Source of the DNA: an uncultured Coriobacteriia bacterium
Lineage (GTDB): Bacteria; Actinomycetota; Coriobacteriia; Coriobacteriales; QAMH01
Length of the DNA stretch: 64,000 nt
NCBI GenBank assembly: GCA_959608885.1
Contig: CAUHSG010000001.1
Coordinates: 62,001-126,000 of the forward strand
Direction of reading: 5' to 3'
Shown: in pieces, positions 10,601 to 18,451 of the stretch
Position numbering within the stretch: position 1 is the stretch's first letter
Layout of the letters: every line of letters starts with the position of its first letter
Translations under genes and position numbers: made by a program
The notes under the pieces: model-generated
The model's input: the letters and a program-made list of their open reading frames with translations, nothing else
Told to the model about the DNA's origin: nothing
The model's database searches: none

Positions 10601-11343
10601 ACTAGGGCACGATTCTCCCCCATGAGGGGCATGAGATCGGCAATGGTGCCGAGTGCGGCAAGGTCCGTGAGCTCGAGCCAGAGGTCGGGCCGCCCCATGC
10701 GCTTACCCAGCAGGTAGAAGAGCTTGAGGGCGACACCCGCACCGGCCAAATCGCGCGATGGACAATCTGGGTCGAGTTTGGGATCGGTGAGGGGAACGCC
10801 CGCGGGCAGCGCATCGCCTGGCTCGTGATGGTCGGTGATGCAGACCTCGACTCCACGCGCGAGCAAGCCCTCGACCTCCTGAGCGCAGGAAATGCCGCAA
10901 TCGACGGTCATGATGAGGTCAGGTTCGTACGCCATGCCGCGCTCAATCGCCGCATCAGAAAGCGCATACCCCTCGTCGTAGCGATGCGGGATGAGACCCT
11001 GTGCCTGCGTACCGAGTGCATGAAGGGCACGCACTGCGATGGCCGTGGCCGTGATGCCGTCAACGTCGAAATCGCCGAAAACGAGGATTCGCTTGCCACC
11101 CTCGATGGCAGCCTGCAGGCAATCCGCGACCTGGAGCATGCCGGGGATACGCGCGGGGTCGATCCAGTCGCGCTCGAGGGAGGGCGACAGGAACTCGCGC
11201 ACGGCAGCCGGCGTATCAAGGCCACGCGAGACGAGGACGCGCGAGACGAGCGAGCCGAGATTGCATGACGTGGCGATATCCTGGACTGCGGCCTCGTCGA
11301 TGGGCTCGAGAATGAGATCGGTATGTTGAGAACAACTGCTCAT
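7624..11343 (-). CDS. recJ: RecJ exonuclease - HIRAN - RecQ-like helicase fusion
   Basis: A 1239-residue fusion. Residues 1 to about 570 are RecJ: DFDVDG (91-96), TVDCG (146-150), DHH (171-173), DPKLDPD (187-193) and FGGHAAAIG (416-424, DHHA1), then the OB region. About 604-690 matches a HIRAN domain (KVVGVTYENRQ, NEYDPNAIAV, LGYL), a module that binds DNA ends. About 745-1110 is a superfamily 2 helicase of RecQ type: MATGRGKS (789-796), DEAHH (895-899), GRAGRDG (1075-1081). A C-terminal part of about 130 residues follows. The expected activity is 5'-3' ssDNA digestion coupled to 3'-5' unwinding. The start was placed at 11343 because RecJ homology begins there, although no strong ribosome binding site is visible. 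It ends 23 bases before rel. Confidence 0.93.
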   Translation of the reverse strand: MSSCSQHTDLILEPIDEAAVQDIATSCNLGSLVSRVLVSRGLDTPAAVREFLSPSLERDWIDPARIPGMLQVADCLQAAIEGGKRILVFGDFDVDGITATAIAVRALHALGTQAQGLIPHRYDEGYALSDAAIERGMAYEPDLIMTVDCGISCAQEVEGLLARGVEVCITDHHEPGDALPAGVPLTDPKLDPDCPSRDLAGAGVALKLFYLLGKRMGRPDLWLELTDLAALGTIADLMPLMGENRALVAHGLARMRNVTRVGLLALASVCNVEPDSITATRLSFSLIPRLNAAGRMQEATIAYELLMCDELEQAQGIAAQLEGINELRRQAESELSAKVEEQLAASYADDAVIVAAGEGWHEGVKGIVASRIARAKKRPVIIFSIEDGWARGSGRTYGDVNLFELASTCSDLFEKFGGHAAAIGITLAADKLDELRQRLCAQMLEVRREVPAAGVHVDAIAQVEECTVEQFGELELLQPCGNGNPVPLLALHGVFLEDRGVVGKQGNHFRFNASDGVAQVPGIFFGPDNIQDLVECTSICDVLFEPLVDEYRGRKTPKLMTKDIFFNPELAPQTEMAMRIDGLFALQEEICATGDYAGITQVARFNTKVVGVTYENRQDVLSALEVGVELVLRHDAHNEYDPNAIAVTLHDGTQLGYLNKHLAKQLAPVMDSGVVYDAAVSAVTGGPGAAQADARTPGPLGVRDPGVVDRSYGVNIVVRRVDLDMANPMADEEQTRRELDEAKARWQSVPASELEDALRTALIGNHSLHEAQTSALDALAHGKNTLAIMATGRGKSLIFHLHAARMALREGKACVFIYPLRALVADQAFHLQETFAQFGLVVSVLTGESSDEARREAYVGLADGSVNCILTTPEFLSIHAERFAHSGRVGFVVVDEAHHVALARAGNRSAYAMLDTTLATLGNPLVLAVTATAGTQESQVIRSVLSIEELVLDPTVRENLHIDDHRDVRNREQYLAGIVSHGEKCVVYVNSRDQTLSLTRMLRKRLPKLAPYIGFYNAGLSKADRKAIEDAFRSGELRCIISTSAFGEGIDIPDIEHVVLYHLPFNDIEFNQMSGRAGRDGRDATIHLLFGYGDARINENILESGAPPRDALVVLYRVLRELAQEAAERGDQGFSCTNHELAERAMRLDRRVKLDESSVSCGISVFRELGFVETSGASVARYITLVPNPGHMELEESVRYREGLEELDIFKTFKGWALKSDARQLLDRFNRPILPDDTA

Positions 11344-11428
11344 GAGAAGATTGTTACACAAGGCTGTGACATGATTTGCGATTCCCGTCCATTTTCCCAG
11401 CATAGGCGCGCATCTCGTCCGCACAAGC

Positions 11429-11458
11429 GAAGCGGGCCGTACGCAAACGACCCGCTTC
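11429..11458 (-). terminator. Stem-loop after secF, likely terminator
   Basis: GAAGCGGG (11429-11436) pairs with CCCGCTTC (11451-11458) over 8 bp. It lies between the secF stop and the recJ-fusion start. No clear T-run follows on either strand, so it may be a weak terminator or an mRNA 3'-end structure. Confidence 0.45.
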
Positions 11459-11495
11459 TGATGTCATGCGTCCACGTGCACGTCGATTCCGAAGA

Positions 11496-13046
11496 CTACT
11501 CCTGGGACTTCTCCTCGTCATCGGAGTCGTCGTCACCCGAAGCATATCCATACGAGAAGCTCGTCGTCGTGGTCGTCGTGGTAACGACGTCATCATCCGA
11601 AGGCTTCGCAGCGGAATACTTGCCGCTCGCAGATGGCTGTTCTTCGGACGCGTCGGTCTCATCGACCTCGTCTCCCTGGTCGACGATGATCTCGTCCCCA
11701 TCTTGGAAATCGTCGTCTTCCTCGACGACCTCCTCGTCGGGCTGCGCAACGGCCTCCTCGATAGAAACGTCCGCCTCTGGCAAGTCCGCTTCGGCTTGCC
11801 GGGCTTGCGACTCATCGAAAGACACGTCTTCGGGTGCCCCGTCATCGCCGGCGAATACCTCGGGGGCAATTTGCTCGTCGATAGCCGACTCGACATCCTT
11901 CTCGGCCTGCTTGGTCGCCTTCAGAGCTTCACGCTCCTCCTGCTTAATCTTGGTTGCAGCTTCGCGTTCTGCCTGCTTGGCCTTGACACGCTCCTCCTTG
12001 GCAACCTTGAGCTTCTCGGCGGTTTCCTTACGTGCCTCGATCATCATCTGCTTGGTGAATGGTGACTGTACGACCTCGTAGGGGTACTTGTTCTCGAGAC
12101 GGGCATATGCCGGATCCTTGGCCTTCCACTTGGTGTAAATCGGAGCCGAGATGGCAAGCGTGGAGTAGACGCCGACGACCATGCCGCAGAACATCGCGAA
12201 GGCGAAGTCGACGAGCGTGTCAGTACCGATGATCAGCATGAACAAGACGGGGATGACCGAGGTGATCGACGTGTTGATAGTACGTACGATGACCTCGTTG
12301 AGGGATTGGTTCGCGCAGGTGAGCAAGCTGCACTTCATCTGCGGCGAGGCGTTGCGGCTGATGCGATGGAACACGACGACCGTGTCATAGAGCGAGTAGC
12401 CGATGATGGCGAGCAGGGCGGCGATGACATCGGAGGTGATCTCCATGTGGAAGAAGAGGCCAGCCCATGCGTAGATGCCGAGCACGACGATCATGTCGTG
12501 GAACAGGCAGATGAGGGCGACGACGCCCATGCGCGGCTCGCGATAGCGAATCGCGATGACAGTGAGGATGCCGATGCACGACAGGAAAAACGCGAGAATC
12601 GAGCTCCAGATGACCGATGCACCCCAGCTCGCACCGATGGTCTCGATCTCTACCGTGCCTTCGTCAAGGCCAAGTGCCTGCTCTACCTTGCCCATAATCT
12701 CGCTGGCGTTGGTCGAGACGGTGTCGGTCGTCTTGACGATGTAGCCATTGCCGCCAGACATGCTGGCCGCTGTCTGAATCGACGAGATATGCGTCTCGTA
12801 GCCAAGCTCGCCTGCGGCGCTCTCGAAAGCGTCCTTGAGCTGGTCTTCGGTTACGCTGCCGGCGTCGTTGATCTGGATGGAAGTACCACCCGAAAACTCG
12901 GTGCCGAGCGTGAGCGGCGCTCCCGTGAGCACGGTGCTTACGATGAAGCCGACGAGCGCAAGCGCGATGAGGACGCCGGAAAGCCTGAAGCCGTACTTCC
13001 AGAGCCTGACGAAGTCAATTTTGGTATGTGGTCTCAACGAGTACAT
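11496..13046 (-). CDS. secF: Protein translocase subunit SecF with long acidic C-terminal tail
   Basis: SecF works with SecD as a proton-driven helper of SecYEG export. Residues 1-308 are an ordinary SecF: a first membrane segment (about 21-41), a periplasmic domain starting with the conserved GTEFSGGT (48-55), then five more segments with GYSLYDTVVVFHR (216-228). The remaining roughly 200 residues are unusual: a Lys/Glu/Ala-rich helical stretch (about 335-390), an acidic region (about 395-470), a Thr-rich patch and a terminal Asp/Glu cluster. Typical SecF proteins are about 300-320 residues. The start is directly after the secD stop. Confidence 0.96.
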   Translation of the reverse strand: MYSLRPHTKIDFVRLWKYGFRLSGVLIALALVGFIVSTVLTGAPLTLGTEFSGGTSIQINDAGSVTEDQLKDAFESAAGELGYETHISSIQTAASMSGGNGYIVKTTDTVSTNASEIMGKVEQALGLDEGTVEIETIGASWGASVIWSSILAFFLSCIGILTVIAIRYREPRMGVVALICLFHDMIVVLGIYAWAGLFFHMEITSDVIAALLAIIGYSLYDTVVVFHRISRNASPQMKCSLLTCANQSLNEVIVRTINTSITSVIPVLFMLIIGTDTLVDFAFAMFCGMVVGVYSTLAISAPIYTKWKAKDPAYARLENKYPYEVVQSPFTKQMMIEARKETAEKLKVAKEERVKAKQAEREAATKIKQEEREALKATKQAEKDVESAIDEQIAPEVFAGDDGAPEDVSFDESQARQAEADLPEADVSIEEAVAQPDEEVVEEDDDFQDGDEIIVDQGDEVDETDASEEQPSASGKYSAAKPSDDDVVTTTTTTTSFSYGYASGDDDSDDEEKSQE

Positions 13047-14879
13047 TTACACCGCCTCCTTCGCGATGTATTCACCCTCGTTGACGTCATCGACGATACC
13101 CCAGAACGCGGGATGACGATCGATGACGCGTGGGCCGAGAATACGCATGATCGGGCCGCTGAACAGCGCCATGACGACGAGGTCGCAGATGATGCCGAGG
13201 GCAAGCGTGAGACCGAAGCCACGCACGTCGCCCATGGCAAAGAAGTACAGGATGAGCGCCGAGACGAGCGTGACGATATCGGCGTCGAGTGAGGTGAAGA
13301 TGCCCTCCTTGACACCTGCGGTCGCCGCCGTCTTGACCGATTTGCCCTCGCGTATCTGCTCGTGGAAGCATTCCATGATGAGAATCGAGGAGTCAGCGGA
13401 CATACCTATGTTAACGATGATGCCCGCGATACCCGGCAAGGTGAGGGAGAACCACCCCACCTGCGAGAGCAGGGCAAGCAGACCAAGGTAGATGACCGAC
13501 ATGAGAAAGATCGAAGCCGTAGGCAGCAGGCCAAGACCCTTGTAGAAAACGAGCATCCAGACGACGACAAGCGCGATGCCGATGAGGGCAGCGAGTATGC
13601 CTGACCACAGCGCCTGCTGGCCAAGCGTGGGGCCAACCGTGGAGGCCTGCTCGATGGACAGCGAGACCGGAAGCGATCCGGAATCGATGATGGTCTTGAG
13701 GGCGTTTGCCTCCTCGACCGTGTAGTTGCCGGTGATCTGTACCTGGCCGTTCGTGATGGCAGCCTGCACCGCCGGAGCCGACTCGACGACACCGTCGAGC
13801 AAGATGGCGATCTGTCCCTTGGTGCTCACGAGCTCGCGCGTCACGTTTGCGAACTCGGTCGCACCAGTGGAGTCGAGCTGCAAGTTGACGGCGTATTCGG
13901 CAGATGCCTGCGGGCGGTCGACCGTGACGTTCTCGACATTGTCGCCCGTCATAAACGGCGTGTACGCGACGCCCTCCTTCTTGAGGTTCATGCCGGTGAG
14001 ACCCTGCTGAATGAAGGTGCGCGCCGTCTCGTCGGTGATGGTTTCGACGTTCACGAACTCAAGGACGCCTTGGCTGCTGAGCGTGTCGAGGATGGCCTGG
14101 GAGTTCTCGGCGGCACCGGGAACCTGGACGAGGAATGCGTCGTTGCCCTGTTGCTGGATAGTCGCCGCGGCGGCACCGGAGGCGTTGACGCGATTGGAGA
14201 TGACGAGCTGCGTCTGCTCCATCTGCTCGGCGGAAATGGGCGAGCCATCGGTCGTGGAGGCCTTGAGGTTCACCGAAACGCCGCCTTGGATGTCAAGACC
14301 CTGGGTGATCTTGTCTTGCGGTGGATACAGTGCAATCGCCGAGGCGATGGCGAGAATGACGATGAGCACGAGGCATGCGAGGCTTTTGCTGTTGCGCTTT
14401 GCCTTTGAGGAGGTGTTCTTCCTCTGCTTGGCGAGAGCCTGACGACGTTCGAGATCGGCATACTCGCGCTGACGACGCTTGCGCTCGACACTCGAGATGC
14501 CCGCGCTCTTCTGCTGCTGATCGAGTTCGTCGATCTTGGCCTTGGAGCGTGCGGCTGCAGCCGCACGACGCTCAGAGCGCTTGCGCTGCTTTTCCATCTC
14601 ACGCTTGCCGCGCTCCTTGAGCTTTTCGGCTTCCTTGCGCTTCTTCTCCTGGTAGACGGGATCGTTTTCCTGGGCTTCTCGCTTGGCGCGCTCATCGGCG
14701 GCACGCTTGCGTGTAGCCTCGGCTGCCTTACGATAGCGCTCGGCATCACGCTCCTGGCGCGCCTTGTCCTTCTCACGCTTCTTGGCGGCCTTCTCGCGCT
14801 CCCTCGCGCGCCGTTCCTTCTCGATGTCTGATTCGGCCTTCCTACCCGAGCCGTTACCAGACGACTTGCGTTGCGCCAT
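13047..14879 (-). CDS. secD: Protein translocase subunit SecD with basic N-terminal extension
   Basis: A 610-residue SecD. The first membrane segment, normally at the very N-terminus, is at about 166-185 and is followed by LDIQGGVSV, a variant of the LGLDLQGG motif. The periplasmic P1 domain and five further membrane segments with the conserved GIAGIIVNIGMSADSSIL are intact. Residues 1-165 are a cytosolic, strongly basic, Lys/Arg/Glu/Ala-rich predicted long helix. AGGAG is 8-9 bases before the ATG, so the extension is translated. secD and secF are adjacent. No yajC is present here. Confidence 0.96.
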   Translation of the reverse strand: MAQRKSSGNGSGRKAESDIEKERRAREREKAAKKREKDKARQERDAERYRKAAEATRKRAADERAKREAQENDPVYQEKKRKEAEKLKERGKREMEKQRKRSERRAAAAARSKAKIDELDQQQKSAGISSVERKRRQREYADLERRQALAKQRKNTSSKAKRNSKSLACLVLIVILAIASAIALYPPQDKITQGLDIQGGVSVNLKASTTDGSPISAEQMEQTQLVISNRVNASGAAAATIQQQGNDAFLVQVPGAAENSQAILDTLSSQGVLEFVNVETITDETARTFIQQGLTGMNLKKEGVAYTPFMTGDNVENVTVDRPQASAEYAVNLQLDSTGATEFANVTRELVSTKGQIAILLDGVVESAPAVQAAITNGQVQITGNYTVEEANALKTIIDSGSLPVSLSIEQASTVGPTLGQQALWSGILAALIGIALVVVWMLVFYKGLGLLPTASIFLMSVIYLGLLALLSQVGWFSLTLPGIAGIIVNIGMSADSSILIMECFHEQIREGKSVKTAATAGVKEGIFTSLDADIVTLVSALILYFFAMGDVRGFGLTLALGIICDLVVMALFSGPIMRILGPRVIDRHPAFWGIVDDVNEGEYIAKEAV

Positions 14880-14975
14880 TAAGAACTCCTGTACGTTGCT
14901 TGCAAGTTTCCTCGGTTCACGTTTAGCGCAGGGCGCACGCGTATATCGCGCGGTACATGCGCATGACCTGTCATT

Positions 14976-15593
14976 CTACAACAGAGACTGCTGCTCGGCG
15001 AGTATGTTGCCCAGAAAGCTGCGTCGATGGACGGCACACGGCCCTAGCGATTTGAGAGCGGCGATATGTGCCGCCGATCCGTAACCCTTGTTGCTCTCGA
15101 AACCGTAGGCGGGATGCTCATTGGCAAGATCGACCATCAGGTTGTCGCGAGTGACTTTGGCAACGATGCTTGCCGCGGCAATGCAGGCAAGCTTTCCATC
15201 ACCCTTGACGACGCAAATCTCGCGCTCGTGCACGTGAATGGGATTACCATCGATGAGTACGCCAGCGATATCTTCGACGTACCCACGTTTGACAAGGTCA
15301 TGCTCGCATGCCGTAAGGGCTCGTTTCATCGCGACACGCAAGCTGGCGGCCATGCCACAGGCATCGATTTCGTCTGGCTCGACGCGTGCAATACCCACGC
15401 CAAGGGCCACCTCGTCAATCTGCTCCGCCAGCTCGGCACGACGCTTGGGCGAGAGCTTCTTGGAGTCATCGAGCCCGATGATTTGCGGATCGTCCGGCAG
15501 TGCCACGCAGGCAACCATGAGCGGACCGGCCAGCGCTCCCCTGCCGACCTCGTCGATGCCGACGACGATGCCCGTAGGCACAATCTCGCGCAT
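14976..15593 (-). CDS. rnhB: Ribonuclease HII
   Basis: A 205-residue RNase HII that cuts RNA in RNA-DNA hybrids and removes single ribonucleotides. The family signature GIDEVGRGALAGP (12-24) supplies the first two acidic residues (Asp14, Glu15). The length is normal. It follows rplS by 65 bases, an order common in bacteria. Its only ribosome binding site candidate (GGAG, 12 bases before ATG) sits inside the stem-loop listed separately. Confidence 0.96.
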   Translation of the reverse strand: MREIVPTGIVVGIDEVGRGALAGPLMVACVALPDDPQIIGLDDSKKLSPKRRAELAEQIDEVALGVGIARVEPDEIDACGMAASLRVAMKRALTACEHDLVKRGYVEDIAGVLIDGNPIHVHEREICVVKGDGKLACIAAASIVAKVTRDNLMVDLANEHPAYGFESNKGYGSAAHIAALKSLGPCAVHRRSFLGNILAEQQSLL

Positions 15594-15601
15594 ATACGAA
15601 T

Positions 15602-15633
15602 AGAGCTCCGCGGTATGTACCCTGCGGAGCTCT
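15602..15633 (-). promoter_or_regulatory. Strong stem-loop between rplS and rnhB covering the rnhB ribosome binding site
   Basis: AGAGCTCCGC (15602-15611) pairs perfectly with GCGGAGCTCT (15624-15633); inside the loop GGTA can pair with TACC. No T-run follows on the minus strand, so a simple terminator is less likely. The GGAG inside the stem (15609-15606) is the only Shine-Dalgarno candidate for rnhB. Confidence 0.6.
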
Positions 15634-15658
15634 TCGCGTTCTTTCTTGGTTAGGCCGA

Positions 15659-16000
15659 TTAGAAGCCCTTTTCGCGCAGACGGGCGGCCTTGCCGACCTT
15701 GTCGCGCAGGTAGTAGAGCTTGGCGCGACGCACGGCACCATGGCGCACGACCTCGATCTTCTCGATCTTGGGGGAATGAACGGGGAAGGTACGCTCGACG
15801 CCCACGCCGAAGGAGACCTTGCGAACCGTGAAGGTCTCGCGGTTGGAGGAGCCGTGACGACGGATGACGTCGCCCTCGAACACCTGGATGCGCTCGCGGT
15901 TACCCTCTTTGATGCGGTAGTGAACCTTTACATGGGAACCCGGGAAGAACTCGGGAATCTCCTTGATCTGCTGCTGCTCGATTGCGCGGATGTAGTCCAT
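15659..16000 (-). CDS. rplS: 50S ribosomal protein L19
   Basis: A 113-residue L19 of normal length. The family pattern is clear: IPEFFPGSHVKVHYRI near the start, then FEGDVIRRHG, ETFTVRKVSFGVGVERTFP and the C-terminal KLYYLRDKVGKAARL. AAAGGATC precedes the ATG and a sigma-70-type promoter lies upstream. Neither trmD nor rimM, common upstream partners, is adjacent here; priA lies upstream instead. Confidence 0.98.
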   Translation of the reverse strand: MDYIRAIEQQQIKEIPEFFPGSHVKVHYRIKEGNRERIQVFEGDVIRRHGSSNRETFTVRKVSFGVGVERTFPVHSPKIEKIEVVRHGAVRRAKLYYLRDKVGKAARLREKGF

Positions 16001-16076
16001 TGTCTGATCCTTTTCCTATCGTGCCATTCGTTTCGCGTGCGGGCCTATCCCCACGGAGGAAACGACGCAAAAAGAC

Positions 16077-16105
16077 AGGATACAGGAATGCGGAGTGCGG
16101 AGCAA
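16077..16105 (-). promoter_or_regulatory. Candidate promoter for rplS
   Basis: On the minus strand TTGCTC (16105-16100) and TATCCT (16082-16077) are separated by 17 bases, about 77 bases before the rplS start codon. Confidence 0.5.
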
Positions 16106-16148
16106 TGGTTTTTTGATCTTCGCTTGCCTGCGCGAGCGAGACAGCAGA

Positions 16149-18443
16149 CTAGAACAGATTATCCGGGTCGACGTCGACGGCGATGCGCACCTCGGCATTT
16201 GGCTTGCGCGCCTTGAGGACGGGCTCTATGACGGCAGAGACATCGGCACAGATGGGTGCCTTGATGAGCGTATGCCAACGATACAGGCCGCGCAGACGTG
16301 AAAGCAGGCACGGAGCCGGACCGAGCACCTCCCACTCATGGCCTGCCGAAATCATGGACGAGTTGATGGCGAGCGTGACCTCGATGATGGCCTGACGCAC
16401 CGCTTCCTCGTCGTTACCCCAGGCAAGCACGTTCACGAGGCGCACGTAAGGCGGATAGCCAAGCTCGTCACGCACGGGAAGCTCGGTTTCGAGAAAGAGC
16501 CCTCGATCGTGGGCAGCTGCCGCACGTATGGCGGGATGCTCGGGCCAATAGGTCTGTACGATGACGCGTCCGGGTTTGTCGGCACGGCCAGCTCGACCGC
16601 TCACCTGCTCGAGTAGTTGGAAGGTGCGCTCGGGTGCGCGAAAGTCGGGGAGCTTGAGCGTCGTATCCGCGTTGATGACGCCAACGAGCGTGACATCGGG
16701 AAAGTCGAGCCCCTTCGCGATCATCTGCGTGCCGAGCAAGATGCCGCCGTGAGCCGAGGAGAACTCCTCGAGCAGCCGTTCGTGCGAGCCCTTCTTTCTC
16801 GTCGTGTCTGCATCCATGCGGATGATGGGCATGTCAGCAGGCACGATCTGGCGAAGCTCGGCCTCCACGCGCTCGGTCCCCGCACCGAACTTGCGCAGAT
16901 AGGGGCTGCCGCACCGGGGACAGGTGGCGGGCATGGGCTCGACATGGTCGCAATGGTGGCAGACGAGCTCGCCTGTCACATCGTGGAAGGTGAGCGATGT
17001 CGAGCAATGCGGGCATTCGGGCACGAAACCGCATTCGCGGCATAGCACAAATGAGGCAAATCCACGTCTGTTGAGCAGGAGCACGGCCTTCTCGCCACGC
17101 TCGTGAACGCCGAGCAGCGCATCGACGAGCGCCCGGGAGAACATGGAGCGCGAACCACCCTTGAACTCGGCAGCCATGTCGACGATCTGCACGTCGGGCA
17201 AGGGCTGGCCGCTCGGGCGCTCGGGAAGCATGACGTGTTGCCAGGCGCGCTCGCCGAATACACCACCCTCACACGACGCGAGCGTGTCGATACTCGGCGT
17301 CGCCGAGCCCAGCACGAGCGTCGCGCCGCGCATGCGCGTCATCTCGTATGCCACGGCGCGGGCGTCGTAGCGTGGCGTGCCGTCCTGCTTGTAGGACGAA
17401 TCGTGTTCCTCGTCGATGATGACGAGTCCCAGGTCCTGCACGGGAGCGAACAGCGCGCTACGGGTGCCAACCACGACATGCGCCTTACCCTGTCGCACGA
17501 GGTCCCACTGGTCGAAGCGCTCGCCTGTCGAAAGACGCGAATGCAACACGGCAACGCCATCGCCGAAGCGCGACCTGAAGCGTCCGACCGTCTGGGGTGT
17601 GAGCGAGATTTCGGGAACGAGCACGATGGCGGATTTACCCGCCTCCAATACTCGTGCGATGGAGCGCAAGTAGACCTCGGTCTTGCCCGAACCGGTGATG
17701 CCATCCACCACCACGACGTTGGATGCGGACTCACCTGCCAACGTCGCGCAAATCGTGTCGAGCGCGATTTGCTGGCTGCTCGTGAGGTGCGAGACGCTCG
17801 AGCATGCACCCGTGATCGTTGGCATGGCCTCGCGTATGCGCCTGCGATGCTCGATGCGGATGACGCCGCGTTTCTCGAGGGCAGCCAGCACGGGACTGAT
17901 GTTTCCGAGAATCGCGCTGAGCTCGGCGACACGCATGCCACCGCACGAGAGTGCCTCGAGAAGGCGTTGCTGCTTGACGGCGTTCTTGGCAGGCGCGAAG
18001 CCTGCGGCCGCCTCGGTCGGAATGACCCAGCGATCATCCACCGGGCCAACGCCGGAAAACACGAGCTCCCAGCTCCCGTCGACACGCTTGACTTTGGGCG
18101 ATCCGCCCGGCGGCGTGAACAACCGCAGGGCATCGGGCAAGGTGCACAGGTACTCGTATGCGATCCAGGCAGCAAGCCGTGCGGAAATCCTGTCGAAATA
18201 CGGCTCGGAGAGCACGCCGAGCAAAGGCTTGAGTTTGGAGAGTTCGCAGATGGACTCCTCGATCTCACCCTCGTCCATCTCGAGCATGTCGATGACATAG
18301 CCCACAGCCGGACGATTGGCAAAATCGACGCTTACGGCGCATCCCATCCGCACGCTTGCCGCGAGCTCGGGCGAGACGAGGTAGAAGAAGGGCCTATCGA
18401 CCGCCCGCGCACTTACATCGACTATGACCGATGCGACGAGCAT
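16149..18443 (-). CDS. priA: Primosomal replication restart helicase PriA
   Basis: A 764-residue PriA, the helicase that reloads the replisome at stalled forks. The N-terminal DNA-binding part (about 1-210) is followed by the helicase core with GITGSGKTEVY (Walker A), DEEH (Walker B) and a zinc-binding region with paired cysteines (CRECGFVPECPHC, CHHCDH, CPRCGSPYLRKFG), then GRAGRADKPG. All parts are present and the length is typical. The ATG at 18443 lies 8 bases after the metK stop, so the two share a transcript. Confidence 0.97.
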   Translation of the reverse strand: MLVASVIVDVSARAVDRPFFYLVSPELAASVRMGCAVSVDFANRPAVGYVIDMLEMDEGEIEESICELSKLKPLLGVLSEPYFDRISARLAAWIAYEYLCTLPDALRLFTPPGGSPKVKRVDGSWELVFSGVGPVDDRWVIPTEAAAGFAPAKNAVKQQRLLEALSCGGMRVAELSAILGNISPVLAALEKRGVIRIEHRRRIREAMPTITGACSSVSHLTSSQQIALDTICATLAGESASNVVVVDGITGSGKTEVYLRSIARVLEAGKSAIVLVPEISLTPQTVGRFRSRFGDGVAVLHSRLSTGERFDQWDLVRQGKAHVVVGTRSALFAPVQDLGLVIIDEEHDSSYKQDGTPRYDARAVAYEMTRMRGATLVLGSATPSIDTLASCEGGVFGERAWQHVMLPERPSGQPLPDVQIVDMAAEFKGGSRSMFSRALVDALLGVHERGEKAVLLLNRRGFASFVLCRECGFVPECPHCSTSLTFHDVTGELVCHHCDHVEPMPATCPRCGSPYLRKFGAGTERVEAELRQIVPADMPIIRMDADTTRKKGSHERLLEEFSSAHGGILLGTQMIAKGLDFPDVTLVGVINADTTLKLPDFRAPERTFQLLEQVSGRAGRADKPGRVIVQTYWPEHPAIRAAAAHDRGLFLETELPVRDELGYPPYVRLVNVLAWGNDEEAVRQAIIEVTLAINSSMISAGHEWEVLGPAPCLLSRLRGLYRWHTLIKAPICADVSAVIEPVLKARKPNAEVRIAVDVDPDNLF

Positions 18444-18451
18444 GCAGCCCG

